DNA of 64,000 nt, taken from contig CAWHYL010000006.1 in assembly GCA_963833655.1 (NCBI GenBank), positions 434,001-498,000 on the forward strand, written 5' to 3'. The position numbers and the translations under genes were made by a program. Every line of letters begins with the position of its first letter. The stretch's first letter is position 1. Positions 8,212 to 16,690 of the stretch are shown piece by piece. The notes below the pieces were generated by a model, which was not told the origin of the DNA, made no database searches, and was given only the letters and a program-made list of their open reading frames with translations. This DNA comes from 3-1-20CM-4-69-9 sp963833655. GTDB lineage: Bacteria > Actinomycetota > Thermoleophilia > Gaiellales > Gaiellaceae.

Positions 8212-9317
8212 GCGGAGACCAGCTCGCCGCGCTTCGACTGGATGCCTTGCTTCAGGTCCGCGAACGAGTCCCCGAACTTCTTCACCCCTTCACGCTCGAG
8301 CGTGTCGGTGACGTCGTCGTAGTCGACTCCGGCCTCCCGCAGGTCGTCGAACACCTTGTGCGCGGCATCGATGTCGTCCGTCAGCGTCTCGGCGACCCGG
8401 CCGTGGTCCTGGAACGCATCGATCGTCTCCTCGGGCATCGTGTTCACCGTCGCCGGCCCGATCAGCTCCTCGACGTAGAGCACGTCGCGGTACTCCGGGT
8501 TCTTCGTCGACGTCGACGCCCAGAGGCAGCGCTGCTTCGTCGCGCCTTTCCCCTCGAGCGCCTCCCAGCGCGGGCCGGAGAAGGTCTCCAGGTAGTTCTG
8601 GTACGCGAGCTTTGCGTTCGCGATGCCGAGCTTGCCCTTGAGCTGCGGGGCATCGCCGGCGGCGTCGAGCCGCTTGTCGGTCTCGGTGTCGACGCGCGAG
8701 ACGAAGAAGCTCGCGACGGAGTGCACCGTCGCGGGATCCCCGCCGCTCTCGACGAGACGCTCGAGGCCGCGGATGTAGGCCTCCATCACTTCCTTGTGCC
8801 GCTGAAGCGAGAAGATCAGCGTCACGTTGATGTTCTTGCCGGCCGCGATCATCTCCTCGATCGCGGCAACGCCCGGCTCCGTCGCGGGGATCTTCACGTA
8901 GAGGTTCGGCCGGTCGATCCACTCGTGCAAGCGCTTCGCCTCGGCGATCGTCGCATCGCGGTCGTACGCGAGCGTCGGGTCGACCTCCCACGACACGTAG
9001 CCGTCGAGGCCCTTCCCCTCGTCCCACACCTTCCGGAGCAGGTCGCAGGCGTCCGCGATGTCATGCGAGGAGAGCCGGAGGAAGATCTCCTTCGGGTCGT
9101 CCTCGCCCGCGTCGAGGATCTCGCGTAGCTGGTCGTCGTAGCGGTGTCCGTCGGCGATCGCCTTCTGGAAGATCGTCGGGTTCGAGGTGACGCCGACGAC
9201 GGCGTCGTCGCGCATCTTTCGCTCCAGCTCACCTGTCTGGAGGATCTCGCGCGAGAGGTAGTCGAGCCAGACGCTCTGTCCCAGCGCCGACAGCTTCTGC
9301 AAATTCGAGTCAGGCAT
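8208..9317 (-). CDS. tal: Transaldolase
   Basis: Transfers a dihydroxyacetone unit in the non-oxidative pentose phosphate pathway. The 369-residue length fits the actinobacterial TalB/Tal subfamily. VGVTSNPTIFQKA is the N-terminal signature, the Schiff-base lysine is K142 in YVKIPAT, and NVTLIFSLQRHKEVMEAYI plus QRCLWASTSTKNP are typical later blocks. ATG 9317 overlaps the rpiB stop by 8 bp. Confidence 0.96.
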   Translation of the reverse strand: MPDSNLQKLSALGQSVWLDYLSREILQTGELERKMRDDAVVGVTSNPTIFQKAIADGHRYDDQLREILDAGEDDPKEIFLRLSSHDIADACDLLRKVWDEGKGLDGYVSWEVDPTLAYDRDATIAEAKRLHEWIDRPNLYVKIPATEPGVAAIEEMIAAGKNINVTLIFSLQRHKEVMEAYIRGLERLVESGGDPATVHSVASFFVSRVDTETDKRLDAAGDAPQLKGKLGIANAKLAYQNYLETFSGPRWEALEGKGATKQRCLWASTSTKNPEYRDVLYVEELIGPATVNTMPEETIDAFQDHGRVAETLTDDIDAAHKVFDDLREAGVDYDDVTDTLEREGVKKFGDSFADLKQGIQSKRGELVSA

Positions 9318-9762
9318 TCGTCATCGCCCTTTCAAGGTCTTCGATCTTCTTCAGTCTCCTCACATACCGCTCGCCGCCGTCGAACCGTGCATGCAGAAAC
9401 GCGCCGATCAGATCACGCGCAAGTGACGGTCCGATGACCTCCGAGCCGAGGCAGAGGACGTTCATGTCGTCGTGCTCTACCCCTTGGTGCGCCGAATAGA
9501 CGTCGTGGCAGATGGCCGCCCTGATCCCGGGCAGCTTGCACGCCGCGATCGAGGCACCGACGCCGGAGCCGCAGACGAGCACGCCGCGCTCCGCTTCGCC
9601 GCCGAGGACGGCCTCGCCGATCTCGCGCGCCTTGTCCGGGTAGTCGATGCGAACTGCGTCGGTGTCCGTCCCCAGGTCGACCACCTCGTGCGCCGCGAGC
9701 GCCTCGAGGACGGCGTCGCGGAGATGGACGCCACGGTGATCGAAGGCGACCGCGACTTTCAC
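9310..9762 (-). CDS. rpiB: Ribose-5-phosphate isomerase B
   Basis: Interconverts ribulose 5-phosphate and ribose 5-phosphate. A 150-residue RpiB/LacAB protein: N-terminal KVAVAFDHRG, then VLVCGSGVGASIAACKLPG with the active-site cysteine, and the HDD block near residue 100. The start is the GTG at 9762, placed exactly 7 nt after the hexamer TACGGT on this strand, so the mRNA is probably leaderless. It heads the minus-strand run rpiB-tal-pgi-gnd-zwf-opcA and is divergent from tkt across only 28 bp. Confidence 0.93.
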   Translation of the reverse strand: MKVAVAFDHRGVHLRDAVLEALAAHEVVDLGTDTDAVRIDYPDKAREIGEAVLGGEAERGVLVCGSGVGASIAACKLPGIRAAICHDVYSAHQGVEHDDMNVLCLGSEVIGPSLARDLIGAFLHARFDGGERYVRRLKKIEDLERAMTNA

Positions 9763-9790
9763 AGCTGGACCGTACCTAGAATGGCCTGCA
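9763..9790. promoter_or_regulatory. 28-bp divergent promoter between rpiB and tkt
   Basis: The whole spacer must hold both promoters. Minus strand: TACGGT (9774-9769), six bases, then GTG of rpiB at 9762. Plus strand: TAGAAT (9777-9782), eight bases, then ATG of tkt at 9791. The -35 region of each promoter lies inside the other gene. This predicts leaderless or nearly leaderless transcripts and obligatory coupling of the two halves of the pathway. Confidence 0.6.
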
Positions 9791-11638
9791 ATGGACGCGC
9801 ACGGGCTACGAGAGCTGGGCCAGCAATTCCGCGTCGATGCGATCCGCTGCGCCGCGGCCCCGAAGTCCGGCCACCCGACCTCCGGCATGTCGGCAGCCGA
9901 CCTGATGGCGGTCCTCGTCGCGAATCACTACCGCTACGACTTCGAGAATCCGAAGCGGCCGGAGAACGACCGGCTGATCTTCTCCAAGGGTCACGCCTCG
10001 ACGTTGCTCTACGCGATCTTCCGCGCCGTCGGCGCGATCACGGACGAGGAGCTCCTGCGCTACCGGCAGTTCGGCAGCATCCTGGAGGGGCACCCGACGC
10101 CGCGCATCCCGTGGGTCGACGTTGCGACCGGGTCGCTCGGGCAGGGGCTGCCGATCGGTGTCGGGATGGCGCTCGCCGCCAAGTACCTCGACCGGCTCCC
10201 GTCGCGCGTATGGGTGCTGTGCGGCGACAGCGAGCTGGCGGAGGGGTCGCAATGGGAGGCGTTCGAGCATGCGTCGCACTACGAGCTCGACAATCTGATC
10301 GCGATCTTCGACGTGAACCGGCTCGGACAGCGCGGCGAGACGATGGTCGGCTGGGATCTCGACGTGTACCGCGATCGCGCGCACGCGTTCGGGTGGGAGG
10401 CGATCGAGATCGACGGGCACGACGTCGAGGCGATCGACCGCGCCTTCACCGAGGCGTCCGGCGGGACGAACGGCAAGCCGACGGTCGTGATCGCACGGAC
10501 GATCAAGGGCAAAGGCGTGAAGGCGGTCGAGAACCAGCTCGGCTGGCACGGGAAGGCGCTCGACAACGCCGACGAGGCGATCGAGGAGCTCGGCGGCATC
10601 CGCAACATCCAGGTCGAGGTCGCGACGCCCGAGCCGGCGGAGGCGCACACGTTCCCGAACGGGACGCTGGAGCTGCCGCGCTACGAGCTCGGCGACGAGG
10701 TGGCGACGCGCAAGGCGTACGGCGAGGCGCTCTCCGCGCTCGGGGCGGCGCGCGGCGACGTCGTCGCACTCGACGGGGAAGTGAGCAATTCGACGTTCGC
10801 CGAGATCTTCGGCAAAGCGCATCCCGACCGGTACTTCGAGATGTACATCGCGGAGCAGCAGCTGCTCGCCGCGGCGGTGGGGCTGAGCGCACGCAACTGG
10901 AATCCCTTCGCGTCGACGTTCGCGGCGTTCTTCTCGCGCGCATACGACTTCATCCGCATGGCCGCGATCAGCCGCGTCAACCTGCGCCTGTCCGGCTCGC
11001 ACGCCGGCGTGTCGATCGGCGAGGACGGGCCGTCGCAGATGGCCCTCGAGGACATCGCGTCGCTGCGCGCGGTGCATTCGAGCAGCGTGCTGCAGCCGTG
11101 CGACGCGAATCAGACGGCGAAGCTCGTCGCCGCCATGGCCGACACCGAGGGAATCGTCTTCCTGCGCACGCTCCGGCCGAACACTCCGGTCATCTACGAC
11201 GCGGACGAGGAATTCGAGATCGGAGGCAGCCGCGTGCTCCGTTCGACTGTCACCGACGACGTGACGATCGTCGCCAGCGGGGTGACCGTTCACGAGGCGC
11301 TGAAAGCGGCGGAGACGCTCGCCCAGGAGGACATCGGCGCGCGTGTGATCGATCTCTATTCGATCAAGCCGATCGACGCCGAGACCCTGCGCGGGGCGGC
11401 TGAGGCAACGGGTCGGATCATCACCGTCGAGGATCACTACCCCGAGGGCGGCGTCGGCGACGCCGTGCTCGCGGCGCTCGCCGAGACGGGCGCAGAGGCT
11501 CGCGTCGTCAAGCTGGCCGTCCGCGACATGCCGCATTCGGGCAAGCCGGCTGAACTGCTCGCGGCCTTCGGCATCGACGCCGACGGCATCGCGGACACCG
11601 CGCGTCAGCTCGTCAGAGAGCCGATCGCTGCCTCCTAG
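9791..11638 (+). CDS. tkt: Transketolase
   Basis: Thiamine-diphosphate enzyme moving two-carbon units between sugar phosphates. At 615 residues with the two halves in one chain it is slightly shorter than the usual ~660. PKSGHPTSGMSAADLMAVL and SKGHAS are N-terminal substrate and ThDP contacts. CGDSELAEGSQWEA, then FDVNRLGQ, is the GD-(x)-N ThDP/Mg motif. EMYIAEQQLLAAAVGLS holds the catalytic Glu, and GVSIGEDGPSQM is a further conserved block. Divergent from rpiB. Its last codons (EPIAAS, stop) fall inside the first copy of the 112-bp array that follows, so the C-terminus is set by repeat DNA. Confidence 0.95.
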   Translation: MDAHGLRELGQQFRVDAIRCAAAPKSGHPTSGMSAADLMAVLVANHYRYDFENPKRPENDRLIFSKGHASTLLYAIFRAVGAITDEELLRYRQFGSILEGHPTPRIPWVDVATGSLGQGLPIGVGMALAAKYLDRLPSRVWVLCGDSELAEGSQWEAFEHASHYELDNLIAIFDVNRLGQRGETMVGWDLDVYRDRAHAFGWEAIEIDGHDVEAIDRAFTEASGGTNGKPTVVIARTIKGKGVKAVENQLGWHGKALDNADEAIEELGGIRNIQVEVATPEPAEAHTFPNGTLELPRYELGDEVATRKAYGEALSALGAARGDVVALDGEVSNSTFAEIFGKAHPDRYFEMYIAEQQLLAAAVGLSARNWNPFASTFAAFFSRAYDFIRMAAISRVNLRLSGSHAGVSIGEDGPSQMALEDIASLRAVHSSSVLQPCDANQTAKLVAAMADTEGIVFLRTLRPNTPVIYDADEEFEIGGSRVLRSTVTDDVTIVASGVTVHEALKAAETLAQEDIGARVIDLYSIKPIDAETLRGAAEATGRIITVEDHYPEGGVGDAVLAALAETGAEARVVKLAVRDMPHSGKPAELLAAFGIDADGIADTARQLVREPIAAS

Positions 11639-12085
11639 CGCGGCGTCTGGCGATTGTGGGTTAGACGGCTGCACGGGCAGAGCTCCGCGCAGCCTCTATG
11701 GCAGGCGCCGTCAAGACGGCGCCTGGCGAGAGCCGATCGCCGCCTCCTAGCGCGGCGTCTGGCGATTGTGGGTTAGACGGCTGCACGGGCAGAGCTCCGC
11801 GCAGCCTCTATGGCAGGCGCCGTCAAGACGGCGCCTGGCGAGAGCCGATCGCCGCCTCCTAGCGCGGCGTCTGGCGATTGTGGGTTAGACGGCTGCACGG
11901 GCAGAGCTCCGCGCAGCCTCTATGGCAGGCGCCGTCAAGACGGCGCCTGGCGAGAGCCGATCGCCGCCTCCTAGCGCGGCGTCTGGCGATTGTGGGTTAG
12001 ACGGCTGCACGGGCAGAGCCCGCGCAGCCTCTATGGCAGGCGCCGTCAAGACGGCGCCTGGCGATAGCCGATCGCCGCCTCGTAG
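11616..12085. repeat. 112-bp tandem array (~4.2 copies) joining the 3' ends of tkt and the FGGY kinase
   Basis: Units start at 11616, 11728, 11840, 11952 and a partial one at 12063, so periods are 112, 112, 112 and 111. Copies are nearly identical. Each contains a perfect 11-bp hairpin, CAGGCGCCGTC-AA-GACGGCGCCTG (11702-11725, 11814-11837, 11926-11949, 12037-12060). The first unit begins within tkt and supplies its last eight codons; the last hairpin and the partial unit encode the C-terminus of the convergent kinase. There are no unique spacers, so it is not CRISPR. Confidence 0.93.
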
Positions 12086-13392
12086 AGCTGCCGGTGCCGG
12101 TCGCGTGCGGTGCGGTACGCGTCCGCGCGGTCGAGACGCGGCTCGACGACGCGGCCGAGCGCACCCGCCGGCGGCGACTCGCCGAGCCGCTCGAGCGCAA
12201 CAACTGCAGCCCCGCGTAGCGACGCTTCCAGGACGCCGGACACCGTCAGGGGGCGCCCGAGGCCGTCGGCCATGAGCTGCAGCCAGCCGTCTTCTTTCAG
12301 TAGCGCGCCGCCGGTCGCGACGACCTCCTCGACCTCCGGCATCAGGTCGGCCACGGCCGCGAACGTGAAGGCAACCCCCTCCAGCGCCGCCTGGCGGATG
12401 TCGAGCGGGGTGGTGGCGAATGTCAGCCCCTGGATCGCTCCCTTCGCGTGCTGGTGCCACCCGGGGCTGCGCTCGCCGCCGAGCAGCGCGAGGAAGGTCA
12501 GGCCGTGCGTGTCGGGGTCGCGGTCGGCAACCGACCCCGCAGCGTCCTTCAACGTCTCCCCGAGCCAGTACACGAGGCTGCCGCCGTCCGACAGCGAGCC
12601 TCCTTCGACCACGCGGCGGTCGTCGATCCAGTGGATGAACAACCCCGGCCGCGCGTGCGCCTGAGCTGTCTCGTGCACTGTCCGGAACGCACCGGACGTG
12701 CCGATCATCAACGCGGCGCGCTCGCGCGTCACGCAGCCCGCGCCGAGGTTCGAGCACGCCCCGTCGAGCAGCGCCGGGTACCAGCCGTCGACGGCCGCGT
12801 CGGAGATCTCGGACAGGCGCTCCACGTCGACGTCGAGCGCCGCGAGCAGTTCGCCGTCCCACGCGCGCCCGTGGAGATCGAACAGCCCGGTCGCCGATGC
12901 CATCGACGTGCTCGCCGGCACCGGCCGCCCGAGCAGCTCGCCGTACAGGTAGTCGCAGAACGACACGAACTTGCGCGTCGCGCGCCAGACGTCCGGCCGG
13001 TCGGCCGCGAGCCACCCCAGCTTTGCCGGCCAGTAGCTCGTATGGATGTGACAGCCGGTGCGAGTGTGGATCGCCTCGGGATCGACGCGGCGCGACAACC
13101 ACTCCGCCGCATCTGCCGAGCGCGTGTCGCGCCAGCCGAGAATCTCGGTCAGCGGCCGCCCGCGCTCGTCGAGCGCCAGCAGGCTGTGGCCGAAGCACGA
13201 GCCGCCGACCGCGTCGTAGTCCTCGCCGGCGGTCGCCTCGTCCACCGTCTCGCGTACGAGCGCGACAATCCGAGCCGGGTCGGTTTCTCCCGCGTACTTG
13301 CGGTCGGCCGGCTCGCGCTCCTCCGCACCCGCGTCGAACACCTGCGCGCGGACAGAGGACGTCCCGACGTCGATGGCGAGAACTCGAGGCAC
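12046..13392 (-). CDS. FGGY family carbohydrate kinase, gluconokinase-like
   Basis: A 448-residue sugar kinase of the FGGY/ASKHA fold. The N-terminal phosphate loop is VLAIDVGTSSVRAQVF and the second ATP site is ALMIGTSGAFRTV. The block RTGCHIHTSYWPAKLGWL and the SMASATGLFDLH stretch resemble FGGY gluconokinases more than xylulokinases. Gluconate kinase would feed 6-phosphogluconate to gnd, which suits the neighbourhood, but substrate is inferred. The start is the GTG at 13392, 19 bp from the divergent ABC-F gene. The last codons QAPS-stop lie in the palindrome of the 112-bp array. Confidence 0.85.
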   Translation of the reverse strand: MPRVLAIDVGTSSVRAQVFDAGAEEREPADRKYAGETDPARIVALVRETVDEATAGEDYDAVGGSCFGHSLLALDERGRPLTEILGWRDTRSADAAEWLSRRVDPEAIHTRTGCHIHTSYWPAKLGWLAADRPDVWRATRKFVSFCDYLYGELLGRPVPASTSMASATGLFDLHGRAWDGELLAALDVDVERLSEISDAAVDGWYPALLDGACSNLGAGCVTRERAALMIGTSGAFRTVHETAQAHARPGLFIHWIDDRRVVEGGSLSDGGSLVYWLGETLKDAAGSVADRDPDTHGLTFLALLGGERSPGWHQHAKGAIQGLTFATTPLDIRQAALEGVAFTFAAVADLMPEVEEVVATGGALLKEDGWLQLMADGLGRPLTVSGVLEASLRGAAVVALERLGESPPAGALGRVVEPRLDRADAYRTARDRHRQLYEAAIGYRQAPS

Positions 13393-13411
13393 GAGCCGTA
13401 CCCTTACAGCG
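13393..13411. promoter_or_regulatory. 19-bp divergent promoter, FGGY kinase / ABC-F
   Basis: Plus strand: TACCCT at 13399-13404, then seven bases, then ATG at 13412, so the ABC-F mRNA should be leaderless or nearly so. On the minus strand the best match is TAAGGG about eight bases before the kinase GTG, which is weaker. The motif CCGTACC is shared with the rpiB/tkt spacer. Confidence 0.5.
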
Positions 13412-15295
13412 ATGGCCGTCGTGATCGCATCCAACCTGCGCAAGGAGCTGGGCGGCGACCCGCTGTTCGACGGCGTCTCGTTCAAGGTCGAGCGCCGCGA
13501 TCGCGTGGCGCTCTCCGGGCCGAACGGCGCCGGCAAGACAACGCTGCTGCGGGCGCTCGTCGGCGAGACGGGCCTCCAAGGCGGCGAGCTCGCGTTCCAG
13601 AAGGGGACGCGCGTCGCGCTGCACGACCAGCGCCCGCCGCTCGAGCGCAACCTCACGCTCCGCGACTACGTCCTTTCGGGCGCGACCGACCTGCTGGCGC
13701 TCGAGGACGAGCTGCGGCGCCTCGAGCAGGCGATGGCGGACGGTGACCACTCCGACGGGACGATGCGCCGCTACGGCGAGGCTCAGGCGCGGCTCGAGCA
13801 CGCCGGCGGCTACGACTGGCGCGAGCGCGCGACGGCCGTCCTGCGCGGCCTCGGCTTTCGCGACGACCATCTCGACCGCCGCCTCGAGACGTTCTCGGGC
13901 GGCGAGCTGACGCGCGCGTCGCTCGCCCGAGCGCTCGGCGGCGACCCTGACCTCCTGCTCCTCGACGAGCCGACGAACCACCTCGACGTGGAGAGCCTCG
14001 AGTGGCTCGAGCGCGAGCTGCAGTCGCTCGACGCCGGCGTCATCATCGTCGCGCACGACCGCTGGTTCCTCGAAGCGGTCGCGAATGCCGTCCTCGAGCT
14101 CGATGCCGGACGCTCGACGTACTTCGCGGGGCCGTGGCACGAATGGCGGATCGAGAAGGCCGCGCGGCTGCACGCCGCGACGAAGACCGCCGGCCGGATC
14201 AGCGCGGACATCGAACGGCTGGAACGCTTCGTCGCTCGCTTCCGGGCTTCCACCGAGAAGATGGCTCGCCAGGCGCAGGTGAAGATGCGCCAGATCGAGC
14301 GCTACAAGCAGGAGCGCTCGAAGGCGACCGCGGAGATCGACTTGCTCACGCGCAAGACGAGGAAGCTCGGCTTCGAGTTCCTCAAGCCGCCGCGCAGCGG
14401 ACGCACCGTCCTCGAGGCGGAAGCTCTCCGAATCGCGATCGGCGACCGCGTGCTGCTCGACCGCGCGACGCTCGCGATCGAGCGCGGCGAGCACGTGGCG
14501 CTCGTCGGGCCGAACGGCTCAGGCAAGACGACGCTGCTCGAGACGATCCTCGAGCATCGCAAGTCCCAGGGCGGGACCGTCCGCCTCGGCCACGGCGTCA
14601 TCCCCGCGTACTTCTCCCAGCAGGAGATGGAGCTCGACACGCGCGGGTCCGTCCTGCAGTGCGTGCAACGCGCGACCGGTCTGCAGCGGCCGGACGCGCA
14701 GAACCTCCTCGGCAAGTTCCTGTTCTCGGGCTGGGCCGAGCACGAGAAGCCCGTCGTCGCGCTCTCCGGCGGGGAGCGGCGACGCCTGGCGCTCGCGCTG
14801 GTCGTCGCGTCGGGCGCGAACTTCCTCGTCGTCGACGAGCCGACGAACCACCTCGACCTGGAAAGCCGCGAGGCGCTCGAGGCCGCGCTCGAGGCCTTCC
14901 CGGGGACGATCCTGCTCGTGTCGCACGACCGGGCGCTGCTCGACGCCGTCGCTCAGCGGACGCTGGCGATCGAGGACCTGCACCTCAACTCCTACGACGG
15001 CGGGTGGGCCGAGTACGTGCGCGCGCGGGAAGCGCGCGTCGCACCGCCGCCGTCGCCTCCGCCCAAGGCCGCGAAGACGCAGAAGCCGCGCGCCCCGCGC
15101 AAGCCGGCACCGTCGGAGCTCGAGCGGATCGAGGCGCAGATCGCCGAGCGGGAATCGACGGTCGCCGATCTCGAGCGCCGACTGGCGAAGGACTGGAACG
15201 ACGTCGAGACACTCGCGGCCCACCGCCACGCGCGCGACGAGCTGCAGGCGCTGTTGGAGCGGTGGGAGACGGCGTTCGAGCGGGCACAGACGTGA
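13412..15295 (+). CDS. ABC-F family ATP-binding protein
   Basis: A 627-residue soluble protein with two ABC domains and no membrane segments. ABC-F proteins act on ribosomes, in translation-factor or antibiotic-protection roles. First Walker A is GPNGAGKTTLL (~residues 36-46), signature FSGGELTRASLARAL and Walker B LLLLDEPTNHLD. The charged P-site-type linker (about residues 245-310) follows, then second Walker A GPNGSGKTTLL, signature LSGGERRRLALAL and FLVVDEPTNHLDLES. The C-terminal ~80 residues form a Pro-rich then coiled-coil arm like that of Uup/EttA relatives. The start is ATG 13412 with an adjacent TACCCT hexamer. The stop overlaps the next gene as GTGA. Confidence 0.92.
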   Translation: MAVVIASNLRKELGGDPLFDGVSFKVERRDRVALSGPNGAGKTTLLRALVGETGLQGGELAFQKGTRVALHDQRPPLERNLTLRDYVLSGATDLLALEDELRRLEQAMADGDHSDGTMRRYGEAQARLEHAGGYDWRERATAVLRGLGFRDDHLDRRLETFSGGELTRASLARALGGDPDLLLLDEPTNHLDVESLEWLERELQSLDAGVIIVAHDRWFLEAVANAVLELDAGRSTYFAGPWHEWRIEKAARLHAATKTAGRISADIERLERFVARFRASTEKMARQAQVKMRQIERYKQERSKATAEIDLLTRKTRKLGFEFLKPPRSGRTVLEAEALRIAIGDRVLLDRATLAIERGEHVALVGPNGSGKTTLLETILEHRKSQGGTVRLGHGVIPAYFSQQEMELDTRGSVLQCVQRATGLQRPDAQNLLGKFLFSGWAEHEKPVVALSGGERRRLALALVVASGANFLVVDEPTNHLDLESREALEAALEAFPGTILLVSHDRALLDAVAQRTLAIEDLHLNSYDGGWAEYVRAREARVAPPPSPPPKAAKTQKPRAPRKPAPSELERIEAQIAERESTVADLERRLAKDWNDVETLAAHRHARDELQALLERWETAFERAQT

Positions 15296-15636
15296 CCGAG
15301 CCGACCCCGCCGGAGGTCGGCCGCTGGACCGGCATGGGCGAGGCGCTCGGTCGCTTCGCGCTGCAGACGCTCGCGATCGTGGTCGGGGTGTGCGCGATCG
15401 GCGCGGTCGTGGCCGTCGCGACCGGTCACGACATCGCCGGCGGCATCGCCGGCGCGTGCTACCTCATCGGCGCCGCACTGTTCCTGATCGGCATGTTCCC
15501 GTCGGGCGGCTTCTCGATGATCCGAGGGACGATCACCCGCCGGAAGCCGACGGGCTCGCGGCAAGAGGGGTACCTCATCATCGGGCTGGTGCTCATTGGC
15601 GTCGGCGTGTTGTTCGACCTGACGCGGCCGTTCTAG
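15292..15636 (+). CDS. Small membrane protein, unknown function
   Basis: A 114-residue protein with three likely membrane helices: ALQTLAIVVGVCAIGAVVAV, the segment GGIAGACYLIGAALFLIGMF, and YLIIGLVLIGVGVLFDL near the C-terminus. A basic loop with TRRKPTGSRQEG lies between the second and third. No family recognised. The GTG start overlaps the ABC-F stop (GTGA), so the two are co-translated. Its TAG stop is shared with that of the convergent response regulator: both stops lie in one CTAG at 15633-15636. Confidence 0.75.
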   Translation: MTEPTPPEVGRWTGMGEALGRFALQTLAIVVGVCAIGAVVAVATGHDIAGGIAGACYLIGAALFLIGMFPSGGFSMIRGTITRRKPTGSRQEGYLIIGLVLIGVGVLFDLTRPF

Positions 15637-16202
15637 TCGACGTCGAGTGTCGCCAGGAGCGCTTCGGCGACGACCTTGAGCGGACGCCCCGAGATCTGGC
15701 TCGCCTTGCGCAGGCGCGCAAACGCCTCCGGCTCCGACAGCCCCTCCTTCTGCATCAGCACGCCCTTCGCGCGTTCGATCGCCTTGCGCGCCGCGAGCGC
15801 CTCGGCGAGCGACTCGGCCTCTTCGCGCAGCGCCGTCAGCTCGTCGTGCCGCGCGCGGGCCGTGCGGATCGCCGGCAACAGGTCCGCCTCGCGGAACGGC
15901 TTGACGAGGTACCCGAAGACACCGGCCTCGGCGGCCCGCTGCACGAGCTCGTCCTGGCCGTAGGCCGTGAGCATCACGATCGGGATCGGCCGCTCGTCGA
16001 GGATGCGGCGCGCAGCCTCGATGCCGTCCAGCTTGGGCATCTTGACGTCGAGCACGGCCACGTCCGGGCGCTCTGAGCGAGCGAGCTCCACCGCCTCCTC
16101 CCCGTCGCGGGCCTCCGCACAGACTTCGAAGCCCGCGCGCTCCAGCAACGCCCGCAGGTCGAGCCGGATGATCGTCTCGTCTTCGGCGACCAGGATCCTC
16201 AT
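15633..16202 (-). CDS. pdtaR: ANTAR-domain response regulator, PdtaR-like
   Basis: A 189-residue regulator: receiver domain (1-120) with acidic pocket EDE at residues 7-9, phospho-acceptor D52 in AVLDVKMP, T79 and K101 in YLVKPF. A coiled-coil and ANTAR domain follow (AIERAKGVLMQKEGLSEPEAFARLRKAS), which binds paired-hexaloop hairpins in mRNA and acts as antiterminator. It closely resembles M. tuberculosis PdtaR in layout and wording. The start is ATG 16202; a TTG seven codons upstream is possible. Its partner kinase is at 16897-18300, separated by a divergent coiled-coil gene. Its RNA targets are unknown; the many hairpins here are candidates. Confidence 0.9.
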   Translation of the reverse strand: MRILVAEDETIIRLDLRALLERAGFEVCAEARDGEEAVELARSERPDVAVLDVKMPKLDGIEAARRILDERPIPIVMLTAYGQDELVQRAAEAGVFGYLVKPFREADLLPAIRTARARHDELTALREEAESLAEALAARKAIERAKGVLMQKEGLSEPEAFARLRKASQISGRPLKVVAEALLATLDVD

Positions 16203-16264
16203 CTGTGGGTGAGTTTGCTGCAAAACGCTCGCCTGAGGGATGGCGGCATGTGGCGTGAGCGGCG

Positions 16265-16690
16265 ATGGAGGTTGTGCGGCAACCGATGTCTGAATCGGAT
16301 TTCACTCCCACTCGTCAGCCCCTGATCCTCCGGGTCGAGATCTCGGCGGAGCAGGCGAGCGCCCTCGCCCCGCTCTTCAGCGGCGCGGCTCTGCCGCCCG
16401 CGCCGGCGACGCCGATCTCGGAAGAGGTCGTGGACGCTCGCGTGCTCGAGCTGGAGCAGCGCGAGGGCGAGCTCCAGTTGCGCGAGGCGGAATTCGAGGC
16501 GGACGTGCAGTTGCGCGAGGATCGAATGGAGCGGTGGCGCACCGAGCTCGAGGAGCTCGAGCAGACGCTCGAGCGGCGTGAGAAAGATCTCGTCAGCTAC
16601 GTCGACCAGCTTCAGGGCGCAATGAGCAACCCCAGCGCCGACACCGCCTGGTGGCAGCGCCCGGCCGGCGGCGACGGCGGCGTCTTTTGA
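16265..16690 (+). CDS. Coiled-coil protein of unknown function
   Basis: 141 residues from ATG 16265; an ATG at 16286 is an alternative start. The N-terminal ~50 residues contain RQPLILRVEISAEQASALAP and a Pro/Ala stretch. Residues ~55-115 form a highly charged coiled coil (LELEQREGELQLREAEFE and onwards). The tail is Trp/Gly-rich. It lies between the PdtaR-like regulator and the PdtaS-like kinase, divergent from the former and convergent with the latter, and could be a scaffold for them, but nothing in the sequence proves that. An intrinsic terminator follows at 16742. Confidence 0.7.
   Translation: MEVVRQPMSESDFTPTRQPLILRVEISAEQASALAPLFSGAALPPAPATPISEEVVDARVLELEQREGELQLREAEFEADVQLREDRMERWRTELEELEQTLERREKDLVSYVDQLQGAMSNPSADTAWWQRPAGGDGGVF

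Noticed and set aside
11616..12085. CRISPR-like regular repeat
   Set aside because: Units are contiguous 112-bp tandem copies with no unique spacers, no cas genes and coding overlap at both ends.
13393..13656. Longer N-terminus for the FGGY kinase
   Set aside because: The upstream codons overlap the ABC-F gene and have no kinase similarity; the ASKHA phosphate loop starts right after GTG 13392.
11885..14494. Long minus-strand reading frame of 869 codons
   Set aside because: It runs across the tandem array, the FGGY kinase and the ABC-F gene in non-coding frames; a by-product of high G+C.
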